Made by a program: the position numbers and the translations under genes. From Carpediemonas membranifera (taxonomy: Eukaryota > Fornicata), in assembly GCA_019828565.1 (NCBI GenBank), contig JAHDYR010000038.1:558001-622000 (forward strand): a stretch of DNA of 64,000 bases, read 5' to 3'. The notes under the pieces are model-generated. The model saw only the letters and a program-made list of their open reading frames with translations, did no database searches and was not told the origin of the DNA. Below, one piece after another: positions 1 to 8,963 of this stretch. Each line of letters starts with the position of its first letter. Within the stretch, counting starts at the first letter, position 1.

Positions 1-76
1 GCCCATGACGATGACATGGTCGAAGATTGTGACCTCACCAGTGTCTCTGATGGGTATCTGACTCGTGTATAGGCGC
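1..76 (-). pseudogene. 3' portion of an interrupted gene, runs off the window edge
   Basis: Read on the minus strand, this segment is an open frame that continues exactly from the minus-strand gene at 4664-5884 once the retrotransposon at 77-4659 and one copy of the GCGC target duplication are removed. The last codons before the insertion (Glu-Arg) run straight into this segment with no stop through position 1. It is therefore the displaced downstream part of that gene. The product is not recognised. That the frame stays open is seen in the sequence; that it is one gene is inferred from the target-site arrangement. Confidence 0.6.
73..76. repeat. Left target-site duplication GCGC
   Basis: GCGC directly precedes the left LTR and recurs at 4660-4663 directly after the right LTR, as expected for an integrase-made target duplication. 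Confidence 0.75.
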
Positions 77-137
77 TGTCATAAGGCATCCACGTCCGCA
101 GTTTATGTAAATGTTCCAATCTCTTCGCCCCGGCACA
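77..137 (+). repeat. 5' LTR of Ty3/gypsy element (61 bp)
   Basis: Begins TGTCATAAGG and ends GGCACA, with the TG...CA ends typical of LTRs. It is identical over all 61 bp to 4599-4659. This is unusually short for an LTR. No TGG-type tRNA primer-binding site follows it; the next bases are GTGATCACTTTCC. Confidence 0.85.
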
Positions 138-153
138 GTGATCACTTTCCGAA

Positions 154-1764
154 ATGAATAATTGGATTCCGCCATCACTATCGGACTTCTCTAGAGAGTC
201 CGTTCGCGCGTTCAAACGCGCCCTCACGTTCGCGCAGAAGCATGCTCCTACCACAACCGTCATAACGGCTTACGAGTGCCTCACCGAGGATCAAGTCAGT
301 CATGTCCGATTTGTCCGCAACGTCGACGTCGAAGCACTCAACGACGCAGAACTTCTCGCCGAAATCACCGCTCTTTCTTTCCCGAGAACCCTTGAGAAAA
401 CCATCCAAGAAATCCGGGCCCTCACGCAGGACCGAACCAAGTCCACGATCGAGGCCGTATCTCGTCTCATGGCTGAGACCGAGGAGCTGCGCTCCCACGC
501 CCATGCCCTTCTCAACGCCGAGCTCGGCGCCAAGCCAGAGCCCGAGCCCGCCGAGGTGGATGAAGACGAGGCCGCCCTCAGCAAGGTCATCACCCAGAAG
601 CCAGACAGCACGCCGAGTGAGCAGGACACCCCGAGAAAAGCCAGCCCCACCCGCGGACTCGATAAGATCATCGCCAAAGCTTTTATCGCCGCCCTTCGCC
701 CGGTCTCACTTGCCAACCGTATTCAGCAAAAGTGGGACCTCTCTGGCGCCCGGGACATCGATAGCTTATTTGTGCACACGCGCGAGCTCATACTGCACGC
801 CATTGACGCCCGTGAAGTCCTCGGAAGCGTGATTCAAGACATATCCATCACATCCTCCAGCACGAGCTCCATCACGAGCTCCAGCACTGGCCCGAAACAT
901 AGCCAGAACGCCAACACCAGATCCCGCCGCGAGCGCCGGCGCCCTCCTCCATACGCGTGCTCCTGTGGAGGCATGCACTGGAAGGCTGATTGCCCGCACC
1001 GCGGCAGCACGCCCGGACAGCCCCAGGCTACCAAAGGCCACCCCGCCGCGGCCCGCGACGCCAGACCGGCACATCAGCCGCAACGCCAGCCCCAAGCGGC
1101 CAACAAACCGGCCCAGCCACAGCCGGCACCAGCTGCTCAGAAGCAGCAGCAACAGTCATCCCAGCAGCCACAGCCTCGCCCCGACGAGAGACGCGCTGGG
1201 AACATGGTGCTCCGGGACAGATCCAAGCTGATCAACTCTCGTCCAGGAGTCCACGAAGTCGAAGTCGCACACAATGCTTGTGATGATGCCTTTATCGAAG
1301 AAGTTGCCGCTTCAACTGCATTCTCAGTTAAGGGAGCTGTGAATGACCAAGAACAGGTGATATTGATCGATAGCGGCTCCGCAATCACGATCATCTCCAC
1401 AACCTCCGTTAAGACGCTCCAACTCGTCACACATGAGCTTGAAAAGCCATTTACTGTTCAGTCCGTTACCAATGAGCCCATCCTCATCACTCACTACGTC
1501 CAAGCGCGGATCACGTTGCCCAGCACATCTGGAAACGTCATCGTCGATCTCATCCTCTACATCATGACGCGCGCCACTGAACGTGTGCTCATTGGATGCG
1601 ACGTGCTTCGCGCGCTCGGTTATCTCTCCGAGAGTGGCCTCCACATCCCACTTCTTCCGGATTCACGCCCGGAGGACGCCACCGATGGCCTCCCACTCCA
1701 CAAGTACCTCGACGCCCCCGTCGAGGCCGTCTCCCTCAAGCGAGTTTCACACCGACGCGTGTGA
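154..1764 (+). CDS. gag: Gag-protease polyprotein of Ty3/gypsy element
   Basis: 536-residue frame starting 16 bp after the 5' LTR. The N-terminal half is helical, Gag-like and of low complexity towards its end. A zinc knuckle sits at about residues 269-280 (Cys269, Cys271, His275, Cys280), with CX1C spacing rather than the usual CX2C. It is followed by a Pro/Gln-rich linker. A retropepsin-type aspartic protease follows, with active-site Asp-Ser-Gly at about 406-408 and a hydrophobic flap region after it. Having the protease in the gag frame, with pol in the +1 frame, is uncommon for this group. The frame overlaps the open pol frame by about 180 bp, so pol is probably reached by a +1 ribosomal shift, as in yeast Ty3; the shift site was not located. 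Confidence 0.85.
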   Translation: MNNWIPPSLSDFSRESVRAFKRALTFAQKHAPTTTVITAYECLTEDQVSHVRFVRNVDVEALNDAELLAEITALSFPRTLEKTIQEIRALTQDRTKSTIEAVSRLMAETEELRSHAHALLNAELGAKPEPEPAEVDEDEAALSKVITQKPDSTPSEQDTPRKASPTRGLDKIIAKAFIAALRPVSLANRIQQKWDLSGARDIDSLFVHTRELILHAIDAREVLGSVIQDISITSSSTSSITSSSTGPKHSQNANTRSRRERRRPPPYACSCGGMHWKADCPHRGSTPGQPQATKGHPAAARDARPAHQPQRQPQAANKPAQPQPAPAAQKQQQQSSQQPQPRPDERRAGNMVLRDRSKLINSRPGVHEVEVAHNACDDAFIEEVAASTAFSVKGAVNDQEQVILIDSGSAITIISTTSVKTLQLVTHELEKPFTVQSVTNEPILITHYVQARITLPSTSGNVIVDLILYIMTRATERVLIGCDVLRALGYLSESGLHIPLLPDSRPEDATDGLPLHKYLDAPVEAVSLKRVSHRRV

Positions 1765-3934
1765 GATACACGAGCTCTCCACCAAGGCCCAGACCGACGA
1801 GCTACATTCGATCCTCCGTCGGTTCGATCACCTATTCGACCCCGTCATAAGCAAACAGCCGTGCTCGTTTGCCCCTATGCGCATCCCGCTTTACGACAAC
1901 GCCCCTCCGATCCGTCTTCGCCCGCGCAACCTACACCCGAAGAAGCTGGAGTGGCTGTTGCCATACGTCGAGCGCCTGCGCCAGGACGAGATCACACAGC
2001 CCTCTGAGGGGCCTTACGCAAGCCCCATCGTCCTGGTCGCAAAGGGCGACGCCTACCGTCTCTGTATCGACTACGGCCGCCTCAACTCTTGGACAGTACC
2101 CGACCGGCACCCGATCCCCAACATGCGAGAACTCCTCAACCTCGCGTCGGGCTGCACACGCTTTGCGACGCTAGACCTGACGTCGGGCTACTGGCAGGTG
2201 GCCATGCACCCAGACGACGTGCCTAAGACGGCCTTCACCGCCCCGGGCGTCTACGAGGAATTCCTCAGGATGCCGTTCGGCCTTTGCAACGCGCCTTCTC
2301 ACTTCCAGCGGGAGATCGAAGGCATGCTCGCCCCACTGTTGTACAAGGGCGCCAACCCCTACATCGACGACATATTCATCTACGCCCGTGACGATGACTC
2401 CTTCCTACGCATTCTCCGCGACCTGCTCACACGCGCGGACGCTGCAGGCGTTCAGTTCAGCGCCAAGAAGGGAGTCTTCGGCACCACCAGCGCCAAGATT
2501 GTCGGCTTTACGGTCGACCAGGCCGGAGTACACGTCGACCCAGCCAGGACCCAAGCCCTACGCGATCTACCTGCACCCACCAACGTCCACGAGCTTCGCG
2601 TAGTCCTCGGACAGTTCCAGTACCTCGCATCATTCGTTCCCCATACACGACACGAGTACATGAGACCTCTCAACGATCTTCTGCAAAAGGACCGTCTGTG
2701 GGAATGGACAGCGGAGCACGACGCCGCTTTCGACGGCCTGAAGACCCTGTTCACTGACGATCTCTTTATCGCACATCCGGACGCCGACGCCGACTGGACG
2801 CTCGAGACAGACGCTAGCAACATCGGAGCAGGCGGCGTACTATGGCAGACAAAGGACGACAAGACACAGGTCCTCGCCTACTTCTCTCACACATTCACGT
2901 CAACCCAGTCGCGCTGGGCCACGTGTGAGCAGGAGCTATTTGCCATTGTCTTTTGCCTTACACACCCGACCCTGTCACCCCTCCTACGCCTGAAGAGGTT
3001 CCTCCTACGGACCGACCACCGTAATCTTATTTACATGATCGCCAAGTCATCCGAGAACGACAAGATCAACCGGTGGAGACTGACATTAGCAGACTACAAG
3101 TTCGATGTCGAGCACGTTCCCGGCCTACAGAACGCAGTCGCAGACGCGCTGAGCCGCTGCGGTCACTCGACCTCGCCCACTGTCGCAGCCATCACGACTG
3201 ACTCCCGCTACCATGACACACTCATCAAACACCAGACAGACGACTCTACCGTCTCCAAGCTGACCGTAGACAGCGACGGTCTTCGCCGCAAGGACGGCCT
3301 CGTCGTCATCCCTACTTCAACCGTGTGCAGACCCCTCCGAAAGGAGCTGATACAGATCGCCCACAGAGGACACCACGGCGCCAAGGCTACCATCGAACGC
3401 CTGAGAGCAGACGGCTATACCTGGACAGGCTGCACAACAGATGTCGAGGAGTTCATCGCCTCATGTGACGAGTGCCAGAAAGCTCGCCTACGCAACTTCG
3501 CCGAGGCAGAGCTCCGCACAACAGCAGTGTACAAACCGTTCCACACTGTCGCAGTGGATACTATTGGTCCAATCCCGGCAGACGCAGTCGGCTCCAGATA
3601 CATCACAGTTATGGTCGATATGTTTACTCGCTACACTGAGTTGGCCGCGACGGACGAGAACACAGCTGATGCAGCGTCAGAGGCCCTCTGGCGCCAGGTG
3701 ATTACCCGTCATGGGACTCCCCTGTTCATCAAGTCCGACAACGGGCCTGAGTTCACCGGCAACGTCGTCAAGGCCCTGCTCGAAAGCGCGGACATCACCC
3801 AGCAATTCACCCTCCCCTACCACCCTCAGTCGAATGGGCTGGTAGAGCGTCGTAACGCGGAGGTCATGAAGCATCTTCGCTGTTTGATCCTCCATTCGAC
3901 AAGTTCTCCCGTTGGAGCGACCTCCTTCCGGTAG
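1583..3934 (+). CDS. pol: Pol: reverse transcriptase, RNase H, integrase (N-terminal and core)
   Basis: 783-residue frame in the +1 phase relative to gag. Coordinates give the open frame; true pol begins near 1735. RT runs from about residue 120, with a template-binding stretch CIDYGRLNSW and the catalytic YIDD box near 2355. RNase H follows with the ETDASN start. Integrase shows the HHCC zinc domain (His..His, CDEC) at about 594-632 and the DDE core (AVDTIG, SDNGPEF, and the Glu of GLVERRN). The frame ends early because of a phase change near 3883; the following residues of the family pattern continue in the -1 phase. Neighbour gag supplies protease and nucleocapsid. Confidence 0.9.
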   Translation: MCSLDATCFARSVISPRVASTSHFFRIHARRTPPMASHSTSTSTPPSRPSPSSEFHTDACEIHELSTKAQTDELHSILRRFDHLFDPVISKQPCSFAPMRIPLYDNAPPIRLRPRNLHPKKLEWLLPYVERLRQDEITQPSEGPYASPIVLVAKGDAYRLCIDYGRLNSWTVPDRHPIPNMRELLNLASGCTRFATLDLTSGYWQVAMHPDDVPKTAFTAPGVYEEFLRMPFGLCNAPSHFQREIEGMLAPLLYKGANPYIDDIFIYARDDDSFLRILRDLLTRADAAGVQFSAKKGVFGTTSAKIVGFTVDQAGVHVDPARTQALRDLPAPTNVHELRVVLGQFQYLASFVPHTRHEYMRPLNDLLQKDRLWEWTAEHDAAFDGLKTLFTDDLFIAHPDADADWTLETDASNIGAGGVLWQTKDDKTQVLAYFSHTFTSTQSRWATCEQELFAIVFCLTHPTLSPLLRLKRFLLRTDHRNLIYMIAKSSENDKINRWRLTLADYKFDVEHVPGLQNAVADALSRCGHSTSPTVAAITTDSRYHDTLIKHQTDDSTVSKLTVDSDGLRRKDGLVVIPTSTVCRPLRKELIQIAHRGHHGAKATIERLRADGYTWTGCTTDVEEFIASCDECQKARLRNFAEAELRTTAVYKPFHTVAVDTIGPIPADAVGSRYITVMVDMFTRYTELAATDENTADAASEALWRQVITRHGTPLFIKSDNGPEFTGNVVKALLESADITQQFTLPYHPQSNGLVERRNAEVMKHLRCLILHSTSSPVGATSFR

Positions 3935-4606
3935 TTCAGCTGCTGCTGAACACAACCACCTGCAGCGCCACTGGGGTCACACCCCACGCCATGCTGTATG
4001 GAGACCAACTCGACCCCAGCTCCACAGTCGCTAGAATCCTCCGACCGAGCGACAATGACTCGCCCCTTGCCTCAGCCTCAGCCTACATCACTTTTACTTC
4101 GAGCCCACCTCTCCAAGTTGACCTCTAGGGCGGCCGAGAAGCAGCGCGAGACTGTAGACAAGCGCCTCGCCAAGGCCAACGCCGACCGCCAGCCGACTAG
4201 CTTCAAGGAAGGCGACCTCGTCCTGCTCAACCGGACGAAGACCCCAAAGCTGCATGGCTTCGCCGGCCCGTTCAAGATTCTCGCCATCAAGGACAACAAC
4301 ACCCTTCAGCTGGTCGACCTTTTCGAGAGCGCCCCCTTCATGGCTCACGTAGACCAGGTCCTTCCTTTCAACACCAAGTCGGGGCTCAGCCGCCTGAAGA
4401 ACCTCGCCGCCTCCGACGAGCAGACGTACGTCGTGCAAGGCATCGAGAAGCACCGTCGCCGCAACGGCACACTGCAGCTCCTCGTCTGCTGGGAGGGCGA
4501 CTACGATCCCACATGGGAACCCGCCGACGGGCTCCGCCACGTCACTGCGGCACGTGACTACCTCAAGTCCCACAAGCTCAAGCTTAAGGGGGGTAGGATG
4601 TCATAA
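3883..4606 (+). pseudogene. Integrase C-terminal part plus chromodomain, frame-broken
   Basis: From about 3883 to 4090 the integrase tail continues in the phase one base behind the RT frame (motif LLLNTTTCSATGVTPH). From about 4095 to 4606 it returns to the original phase and reads through a basic, GPF/GPY-like segment (GFAGPFKIL) and a chromodomain (LLVCWEGDYDPTWEP). Two compensating indels about 200 bp apart would explain this. The chromodomain is expected to direct integration to marked chromatin. Whether the breaks are real mutations or base-calling errors cannot be decided here. Confidence 0.75.
4586..4598 (+). other. Polypurine tract of the Ty3/gypsy element
   Basis: AAGGGGGGTAGGA, interrupted only by one T, ends exactly at the base before the 3' LTR. 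This is the position required for plus-strand DNA priming. Confidence 0.8.
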
Positions 4607-4659
4607 GGCATCCACGTCCGCAGTTTATGTAAATGTTCCAATCTCTTCGCCCCGGCACA
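4599..4659 (+). repeat. 3' LTR of Ty3/gypsy element (61 bp)
   Basis: Identical to 77-137. TG...CA ends, preceded by a polypurine tract and followed by GCGC. Confidence 0.85.
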
Positions 4660-4663
4660 GCGC
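4660..4663. repeat. Right target-site duplication GCGC
   Basis: Matches 73-76 and lies directly after the 3' LTR. Confidence 0.75.
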
Positions 4664-5884
4664 TCAATCTCCTTCTCGACGCGAGAAAGAGACTCTTCCA
4701 TCAACAAATCACCCTCGCTACCCATATACTCGACTATACGGAAAGGTGGAGTAATCTTGTTGGGGAATGTGAAGCCTGTGGGGTCGTAGATGCGGAGCTT
4801 GAAGGCAGCAGAACCCCCTTTCCACCCGTCAAGCCATAGTAGGATCTTCATGGGGCTAAACGTGACTCCAACCCTGTTGCCAAGGGCGTTCTTGCATCGA
4901 ACGTAGTTGGGCTGGTCCGACTCGAGCCATTCCGGGTGGCGAACAGCTTGCTTGAGGTAACGAACGGCATCAAACCAGACTCGATCAACCTTGTCCCATG
5001 TGGAGCTGTTGAGCCGCTTGCCGAGGGTGACTCCCTGGGTCTACTTGAGCTCAGGGCGATGACTTGTGGCCTCATCGCTCGTCTCGTAGTGAAGATCAAG
5101 CATTGGCTTCTCCCACTTGAAGTCAATGACGTTCTCCGCGTCCGTCAGGGGCTGGATATCGACACCCTCGTCCACCGTTAGGCGATTGGTGCACTCGAGT
5201 CTCGACTTTGTGCCATTTCTGCCCCACCGCCAGGTCGTGTTGACTGTGACAGACTCCACAGGGACGAGATGACCCAAGAAAGCAACCTCTGGTCTAGTCA
5301 GCGCTGCAACCAGGCCGTTGATCTTGGTGATATTGACCTGCAACTGCTTCACGAAGATATCAGCAGCCTTGCTGGAGATGATTGGCATATGAAGTCGCGC
5401 AGAAAGACTACGGATGAGCTTAAAGAGCTCATGGGTTGCGTTACAACCCGACTTGATGTACATCAGGATAGAAACAAGCTCCAAAAATCTGCTTGTAGTT
5501 GTCAGTTTCCTCAGTTGAGACCTCGTGCTGTCTCCGCAAGCGTTCGTGGGTGACAGCAATACGCGCGTGGTCACGTACGAAGACATCGAAGGTCGGGGCG
5601 ACTCCTCTATGGGAACGTACTGCACGCAAGAAGGGTCGAGAGTCGTGCGGGTCGGCGAAAAATCTCGGATCGACCTCCATGTCCGCAAATAGGCCCTGGT
5701 TAGCCATTTCCAAGATGAGTTCACGGAATTCTCGGCGCTGGCGGCCTCGATCCTGTGTATTTCCGCCAATACCAACAAGGGAGAGGTATGTATGAGCGAG
5801 AATGTAGTTCATACGCTCTGCAGTCCTTGGAGGGCCAGTATTGTCGTAGACAGTGCCAATGAAGGTCTGTATGACAATGTGCAT
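4664..5884 (-). pseudogene. Unrecognised gene broken by frameshift, stop and retrotransposon
   Basis: A single coding region can be followed from an ATG at 5884 (MHIVIQTFIGTVYD) through three lesions: a one-base shift at the A5/T5 run at 5483-5487, an in-frame TAG at 5041-5043, and the Ty3/gypsy insertion at 4664. Beyond the TAG the same phase stays open to the element (segments WDKVDRVWFDAVRYLKQAV and MKILLWLDGWKGGSAAFKL) and resumes at 1-76. The product is about 400 residues, soluble-looking, without a motif I recognise. It could be a host gene or a captured foreign gene. The multiple independent lesions argue for real decay rather than sequence error alone. Confidence 0.6.
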
Positions 5885-6821
5885 GCTCAGGAATTTTTGC
5901 TGAAGTCACTTTCACATTTCACAAGTTTCACAAGAGTTTGTGAAAGATTTTTGGTTTGGGGCTTCCGCTGCTCTGTTTCCTCCAAAAAGTTGTGAGCAGC
6001 AACTACACTGAGTTTTATACGTATTCTATGCTTCTCATACCCATTGATGCGTTATTGCGCAATTCTGCTTTGCCCTCAAAGGAAAAGTGAATTTGAATTT
6101 CCCCCTGAATCTTGCAAGATACTGCGGAAGTAACGGTAAGAAAAAATGAAACTCGCCAACGAAAGCAGCTGGAAGAAAATGGTAAAAAGTATTGGAACTA
6201 GGACAATATGGTGTACACTCTGAGCAACTTCATTTCTTTCTGGCGTTCACCTGTGTCACGAGCTCTTTGGGCACTGTTTCGGGCGTTAGGACAAACCAAG
6301 GGTTCCATGATCCTTTGTTGATCTAGTTACACCTCTGTTGTTAGCACAATCTTCCAAGACCATCTCATCGTTGATAAAATTTTGCAGATTTTCGAATGCG
6401 AGAAAATGAAGACTTCCCCACAGAACCTGAGTATGTACGGATAGTACTTGACCCCCATGGATTATCCCCCCATGTTTGGTTTTTGTGGGGAAGTCTTCAT
6501 TTTCTCAATCTCTGATTCAATCATTAATTCATACGGAAGTAGAAGATACTGGAGGCTGAAAACTTCAGAGGGCATTGCTATTAGCTATAAAACACCGCTG
6601 TTAAGATCCCATGTTCGAACGAGCACTTCACATTTACAACATAAAATGCGTTATCCTCTTTTATCAACACTGACACCATGTGATACTTCAAGACGCCAGA
6701 CATGTCTTTTATGCTTCTATAACTACCTTCTAGATGTTCTGGAGGTGCCTGAGATCGCCTGGATCGCGAGGTTTGACCAGCGTTGACACATGAGTATCTC
6801 CAGAGTATCTCCCGGGAGACT
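5885..6821. other. Gene-free AT-richer spacer
   Basis: About 940 bp without a convincing coding frame, more AT-rich than the surroundings. Apart from the inverted repeat at 6400-6506 I see no RNA gene or conserved element. Confidence 0.5.
6400..6506. repeat. 23-bp perfect inverted repeat with 61-nt spacer
   Basis: Positions 6400-6422 (GAGAAAATGAAG...CCCCACA) are the exact reverse complement of 6484-6506. The intervening 61 nt includes CCCCCATGG and CCCCCCATG. The structure could fold as a long hairpin, or could be the termini of a very small inverted-repeat element. No target duplication is obvious. Confidence 0.8.
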
Positions 6822-7367
6822 CTAGCCATTCTTACAGTATGCCTCCTCGGCAGCCGTAGCGAGCTCTTGACCGTCGCGGACTGTGGCTGCCGGGTTGCCT
6901 TCCTCGAAGACGTTCAGCAACGGCGTGTACTTCGGGTTTTCTGGGTCTATAGCGGAGACTGCTGCGTCAAATAGGGACGTGGCGCGGCGCTGGGCGGCCG
7001 CAGCCAAGGGGCCATCGGGGTGCTTCAGGGCGGCAGAGGAGGCAACGTTGAACAGATCTTCCTCTAGGAGTGCCTTGATCTGGGCCATGACGGCCTTGGA
7101 ACTGACCCGATCTTCTGGCTTATGCTCTTCACGCAGAGCGCGGCGGACCTCAGCGTCCGATATCGTGTCCTCTTCCATAGCCTCGTAGGAGGCGTATTCC
7201 TTCGTCTTCCTCCAATTAGCGTGAAGGAACTCCGTCGTGGCGGGATCAAAGGTGCGAATAAGTGAAGTAGGGCGCTTCACATGAGGTAGTTCTCTCTTGT
7301 AAGACTTGATGGCCTCGGAGAGCTCATGTGCGTTTGTTACACTGACAAGCATGTTTTCGCCTCGCAT
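6822..7367 (-). CDS. Hypothetical protein next to a truncated retroelement
   Basis: 181-residue frame from ATG 7367, rich in Ala, Glu, Lys and Arg and mostly helical in character (AIKSYKRELPH near the start, EEDLFNVASSAALKHP in the middle). No domain recognised. It points away from the retroelement pol that begins about 60 bp to its right. Its general look (charged helical, no catalytic motifs) resembles a Gag N-terminal region, so it might be an inverted head of a retroelement. An independent small host gene, or a remnant cut by the element, is equally possible. Confidence 0.35.
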   Translation of the reverse strand: MRGENMLVSVTNAHELSEAIKSYKRELPHVKRPTSLIRTFDPATTEFLHANWRKTKEYASYEAMEEDTISDAEVRRALREEHKPEDRVSSKAVMAQIKALLEEDLFNVASSAALKHPDGPLAAAAQRRATSLFDAAVSAIDPENPKYTPLLNVFEEGNPAATVRDGQELATAAEEAYCKNG

Positions 7368-7416
7368 TGCAGTGAATTCACTGTGGCGTTGGCTTAAAGC
7401 AAAAAGGTGTTTATCA

Positions 7417-8963
7417 ATTGATTACTCCACAACGGGAGGATCGAAGAAGGTCAGACTCGCATTGAAGAAAGACGTCGACGTCACGCTCCACTGGGACGTG
7501 ATCGCTGGCTGCAAACCCACAATCTGCTTCAGGACCCTTGCCGAGCTGGGCCTGATCAACGTGGAGGCCACCACGACCGACGTCGACGGCGATGAGGAGT
7601 TGCTGGCCACGATGGACGAGCAGATCCGCGAGGAGTATGCCGATTGCTTCGGCCCGGCCGACGGCGCGGCAGACCTGAAGCCGTACAAGATCAGTCTGAG
7701 TGATGATGCGGTGCCCTACTTCGAATTGCCGAGGAGGCGGCAGCCGGAGATTGAGCAGGCACTGTCGGAGCACCTCAAGAAACTGGAAGAGGCGAAGATC
7801 ATCCGTAGGTCGAAGTCGCCCTGGTCGTCGCGCGTGGTCATGGCGAAGAAGAAGGGTGGGGAGTGGCGCCCGTGCATCAACTATATCCGCTTGAACAAGT
7901 TCATCGAGGATCCCCAGCACGACCTCCCGGCCATCGACGACATCATGACGATGCTGGAGGGCAAGGTCAAGTTCGCAGCCCTGGACGCGAGCAGCGCGTT
8001 CCACCAGGTGCCGGTCGAGGAGGGGACGCAGGAGCTGTTGGCGTTCACCACACCCGACGGCCACTTCACCTATAACACGATGCCGTTCGGGTTGTCGACG
8101 GCGGCGGGCCATATGCAGGCAGCGCTGGAGGAGGCGTTCGCGGACATGTTGGGGACGGCCTGCCTCATCTACGTTGACGACATCCTGGTGTTCGGGGAGA
8201 CGGTGGAGGAGTACGAGGCCAACCTCCGGCATGTCATGGACCGGGTGAGGGAGCGGAAGATCAAGCTTAACGAGAAGAAGTGCGCTTTCAACCTTGACGA
8301 GGTAGAGTACTTGGGCTGGACTGTGTCGAAGGAGGGACGGTCCGTGCCTGAGTGGAGGGTGGAGGGTGTACAGAAGCTCGCCCCGGCGCACAACGTCAGC
8401 GATGTCAGGGCCCTCCTGGGTATCTTCAACTTCTTCGCGAAGTTCATCCCGGGGTACGCGGACCTGGCCGAGCCGATCAGGAGGATGGAGCTCAAGGACG
8501 CGCCGCCGTGGGGGCCGGACCAGGACAGGGCGCTCGAGGCATTGAAGAAGGCGGTCACGAGCGCGCCGGTGCTGACACACCCGGACCCGGCGAAGAGACT
8601 CGCGCTGTACACGGACGCGTCGGACAAGGGGGTCGGCGCGGTGCTGATGCAGGAGGACGAGGGCGGCAAGCGGCCGATTATGTTCTTGTCGAAGGCACTG
8701 TCCGGCTCGCAGCGCAGGTGGAGCACGTATAGGAAGGAGGCATTCGCCATTGTCCACGCGATCCGCAAGGCTCGGCGTCTGCTGGCAACGCAGGAGTTCA
8801 AGGTGTGGTGTGACCACAGGAACCTCGCGTACGTGTGGGGCGCCAATGACGACATGGTGCAGCGGTGGGCACTCGAGCTCGCCAACTACAAATTCGACGT
8901 GGAGCACGTGCCGGGCAGCCTTAACGAGATCGCCGACGGGCTATCGAGGGCGGCGCTCGCAGA
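7417..8963 (+). CDS. pol: Pol fragment: reverse transcriptase and RNase H
   Basis: The open frame covers an RT with template-grip motif PCINYIRLNKF, fingers and palm (FAALDASSAFHQV), and the catalytic YVDD box near 8170. RNase H follows with YTDASDKGVG and ends in the DGLSRAAL tail usual for Ty3/gypsy. There is no protease upstream, so the start is a truncation point and not a true initiation site. Sequence differs widely from the element at 77-4659 (YVDD rather than YIDD), so they are separate lineages. Confidence 0.85.

Larger units (their letters stand above)
77..4659 (+). mobile_element. Ty3/gypsy chromovirus LTR retrotransposon
   Basis: Complete element layout: 61-bp identical LTRs, a gag-protease frame, a reverse transcriptase-RNase H-integrase frame, a C-terminal chromodomain, and a purine tract directly before the 3' LTR, all flanked by a GCGC duplication. 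RT before integrase is the Ty3/gypsy order and the chromodomain marks the chromovirus group. Identical LTRs suggest recent insertion, although 61 bp gives little resolution. Pol carries two compensating frame breaks near 3883 and 4095, so this copy is probably not autonomous unless those are sequence errors. It lies inside a minus-strand gene and splits it. Confidence 0.93.

Noticed and set aside
7414-8907. 497-codon minus-strand frame across the second retroelement
   Set aside because: Antisense of RT/RNase H with low-complexity Arg/Leu/Val content and no motif.
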